A stretch of 62,185 nucleotides of DNA from positions 1 to 62,185 of the forward strand of contig JAEWTW010000040.1 in the NCBI GenBank assembly GCA_023397655.1, written 5' to 3'. The position numbers and the translations under genes were made by a program. The notes below the pieces were generated by a model. It worked only from the letters and a program-made list of their open reading frames with translations. It did no database searches and was not told the origin of the DNA. Positions within the stretch are counted from its first letter, which is position 1. Each line of letters starts with the position of its first letter. The DNA comes from Bacillota bacterium. GTDB lineage: Bacteria > Bacillota > Clostridia > Christensenellales > SZUA-584. This document shows, piece after piece, positions 60,398 through 62,185 of the stretch.

Positions 60398-60602
60398 AGG
60401 CTTCGTTTATTATGCATCTCAATCAACAGTTGAATTTTCTATTATCTTTTAGCACCCTCCATCTCAAGCCTTCATCCAAATCGCCACACGTCATATGAGC
60501 CAAACAAATTTAAAACCTGCGCAATACGCGAATTCTCCTTGTTTTACGGCTTTTTTGTTGCTATAATCAATATTTGCATACAGACGTAAGGAGAGAAACA
60601 CA
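60398..60602 (+). other. Gap between hypB and alaS
   Basis: 205 AT-rich bases containing the alaS promoter. No terminator with a convincing stem and no T-box leader is visible; the transcribed leader of alaS is only about 30 bases. Confidence 0.45.
60539..60567 (+). promoter_or_regulatory. Promoter of alaS
   Basis: TTGTTT at 60539-60544, a 17 bp spacer and a perfect TATAAT at 60562-60567. Confidence 0.75.
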
Positions 60603-62185
60603 TTGAAAGCATTGACGAGCGCAGAGCTGCGCCAGCTCTATCTTGATTTTTTTGCATCAAAAGGACACGCCATCATTCCATCGGCGTCGCTGATACCCGA
60701 GAACGACCCCACCGTGTTGTTCACCACGGCGGGCATGCACCCGCTTGTACCCTACCTGTTGGGCGCGAAGCACCCGGAGGGCACGCGGTTGGCTGACGTG
60801 CAAAAGTGCGTGCGCACCGGCGATATCGATGAGGTAGGCGACGCGTCGCACTGCACCTTCTTCGAGATGCTGGGCAACTGGTCGCTGGGCGACTACTTTA
60901 AAAAGGAAGCCATTGCGTACAGCTTTGAGTTCCTGACCTCGCCGGAATGGCTGGGTCTTGATAAGGACAGGCTGTACTTCACCTGCTTCGCGGGCGACGA
61001 GGACGCCCCGAAGGATACCGAGTCCGCGGGCTATTGGATGAGCCACGGCGTAGATGAAAGCCACATCTACTTCCTCGGCAAGAAGCACAACTGGTGGGGC
61101 CCGGCGGGCATCACCGGCCCGTGCGGCCCGGATACCGAGATGTTCATCGACACCGGGGTTCCCGCGTGCGGCCCGGATTGCAGCCCGGCCTGCTCGTGCG
61201 GCAAATACCTTGAGATCTGGAACGACGTGTTCATGCAATACAACAAGACGGCGGAAGGCAAGTTTGAGCCGCTCGCGCAGCAGAACGTGGACACCGGCAT
61301 GGGTCTCGACCGCACCGCCTGCACACTGCAGGGCAAAAAGTCCGTGTACGACACCGATGCGTTCACCGGCGTACTCGCCAAAATCGCGGAGCTGTCCGGC
61401 AAGAGCTACGAGGACGACGCGGATACCACGCGCTCGTTCCGCATCATCGCGGATCACGTACGCTGCGCCACGTTCATTCTGGGCGACGAAAAGGGCGTGA
61501 CCCCCTCCAACGTGGATCAAGGATATGTTCTGCGCCGCCTCATTCGCCGCGCTGTGCGTTATGCGCTGCGCCTCGGCATTGCGGAGCAGTCGCTCCAGCA
61601 CATCGCCCATACGGTGATCGCTCAGTACAGCGGCTTTTACCCGGAGCTCAAGCGCAACGAAAGCCGCATCATCACCGAGCTGAACCTCGAGGAGGAGCGT
61701 TTCTCCCGCACCATCAAGCAGGGCTTGCGCGAATTTGAAAAATTGAAGAACCGCCTGGAAGGCACCGTCATCGATGGCGTCTCTGCGTTCCATCTGTACG
61801 ATACGTTCGGCTTCCCCATCGAATTCACGCTGGAACTTGCGCAGGAAAACGGCCTCGAGGTGGACACGCAGGGCTTTGAGGAAGCGTTCAAGAGGCATCA
61901 GGAAGTCTCGGGCGCGGGCGCGGAGCAGCGCTTCAAGGGCGGTCTGGCCGACACCGGCGAAGCCACCGCGCGTTTGCACACCGCCACCCATCTCATGCAT
62001 TCGGCGCTGCGCAAGGTGTTAGGCGAAGAGGTTGCCCAGAAGGGCAGCAACATCACGGCGGACCGGCTGCGCTTCGACTTCTCGTTCTCCCGCAAGGTGG
62101 AGCCGGACGAGCTCAAAGAGGTGGAGCGTCTCGTCAACGAAGCCATTAACGCGGGAGTGGACATCGCCTGCGACGAAATGACCGT
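60603..62185 (+). CDS. alaS: Alanine-tRNA ligase, partial (runs off the window)
   Basis: The first 527 codons of AlaS, which charges tRNA(Ala). Class II motifs are seen: LRQLYLDFFASKGH at the start, FTTAGMHPLVPYLLG near residue 40, FFEMLGNWSLGDYFKKEA near 88 and GMGLDRT near 236. The editing domain begins with the HTATHLMHSALRK zinc motif near 460. In the catalytic domain GPCGPDTEMF is followed by a Cys-rich insert, CGPDCSPACSCGK (about 189-201), probably a zinc site; this matches a second AlaS type found in Clostridia, often short and lacking the C-Ala domain. The TTG start has AAGGAGAG nine bases upstream. The 3' end is cut. Confidence 0.93.
   Translation, partial: MKALTSAELRQLYLDFFASKGHAIIPSASLIPENDPTVLFTTAGMHPLVPYLLGAKHPEGTRLADVQKCVRTGDIDEVGDASHCTFFEMLGNWSLGDYFKKEAIAYSFEFLTSPEWLGLDKDRLYFTCFAGDEDAPKDTESAGYWMSHGVDESHIYFLGKKHNWWGPAGITGPCGPDTEMFIDTGVPACGPDCSPACSCGKYLEIWNDVFMQYNKTAEGKFEPLAQQNVDTGMGLDRTACTLQGKKSVYDTDAFTGVLAKIAELSGKSYEDDADTTRSFRIIADHVRCATFILGDEKGVTPSNVDQGYVLRRLIRRAVRYALRLGIAEQSLQHIAHTVIAQYSGFYPELKRNESRIITELNLEEERFSRTIKQGLREFEKLKNRLEGTVIDGVSAFHLYDTFGFPIEFTLELAQENGLEVDTQGFEEAFKRHQEVSGAGAEQRFKGGLADTGEATARLHTATHLMHSALRKVLGEEVAQKGSNITADRLRFDFSFSRKVEPDELKEVERLVNEAINAGVDIACDEMT

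Noticed and set aside
60540..60602. Possible T-box leader of alaS
   Set aside because: The leader is only about 30 bases after the promoter and lacks the T-box sequence and antiterminator.
60657..62000. A 447-codon open frame on the minus strand
   Set aside because: It is antisense to alaS, which has all class II synthetase motifs.
1..62185. CRISPR arrays, prophage or tRNA genes
   Set aside because: No regularly spaced direct repeats, phage structural genes or cloverleaf sequences were seen by reading; the hairpin array at 48745-48910 has stems of differing sequence and is not a CRISPR.

Overview
The window is about 62 kb of chromosome from a low-to-mid GC Gram-positive anaerobe, most likely a member of the Clostridia (Bacillota). 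Pointers are an RNase J/YlbF-like/MltG block, a PdaA-type cortex/peptidoglycan deacetylase, a CotH protein, KtrAB potassium uptake, AGGAGG-type ribosome binding sites with frequent GTG and TTG starts, AT-rich sigma-A promoters, a split multi-ORF glutamate synthase and a second-type AlaS. The lineage call is inference; there is no rRNA or tRNA gene here, and a gut origin is a guess from the NRPS type only.

Layout. 1-7.5 kb: RNase J, YlbF-like protein, MltG, a U32 (TrhP-like) protein, a small Cys-rich protein, xylulokinase and an SDR. 7.8-10.7 kb: an SsuABC/NMT1-type ABC importer. 10.9-15.7 kb: a lipoprotein, PdaA, an acyltransferase with an added zinc ribbon and a GPH-type transporter. 15.7-19.3 kb: an oxidative-damage repair group (MutY, fused MsrA-MsrB, exonuclease III) followed by an HD-domain protein. 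19.3-32.8 kb: a single co-directional biosynthetic and signalling cluster: acyl-AMP ligase, acyl carrier protein, phosphopantetheinyl transferase, a 2463-residue NRPS (C-A-T-C-A-T-reductase), a 7TM sensor histidine kinase and a response regulator with an HD-GYP domain. 32.9-35.2 kb: AmmeMemoRadiSam genes. 35.2-37.5 kb: an uncharacterised three-gene zinc-ribbon cassette. 37.7-40.7 kb (minus): a CotH kinase with three lamin-tail domains. 41-45 kb: an alpha-oxoamine synthase resembling bacterial serine palmitoyltransferase, a stress-type SDR (minus) and NADP-type glutamate dehydrogenase. 44.8-46.1 kb: an IS3-family element. 46.2-51.7 kb (minus): a five-gene split glutamate synthase operon. 52.3-54.4 kb (minus): KtrA/KtrB. 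54.4-58.6 kb (minus): Ca2+-type P-ATPase, class II aldolase, PHP phosphatase. 58.6-60.4 kb: a ferredoxin-like protein with a HypA lacking its zinc ribbon and HypB. 60.6 kb to the end: AlaS, cut by the window edge.

The most interesting unit is the 19.3-32.8 kb cluster. A fatty acid is probably activated by the AMP ligase, loaded on the ACP (modified by the PPTase), condensed by the first C domain with two amino acids and released reductively, giving an N-acyl dipeptide aldehyde (or its cyclised product). The two-component pair is translationally coupled to the NRPS, which suggests that making the product and sensing something are linked. Other notable points are the zinc-ribbon-less HypA, an array of six tandem hairpins that belongs to a dispersed repeat family, and a palindromic operator-like site over the gdhA promoter.
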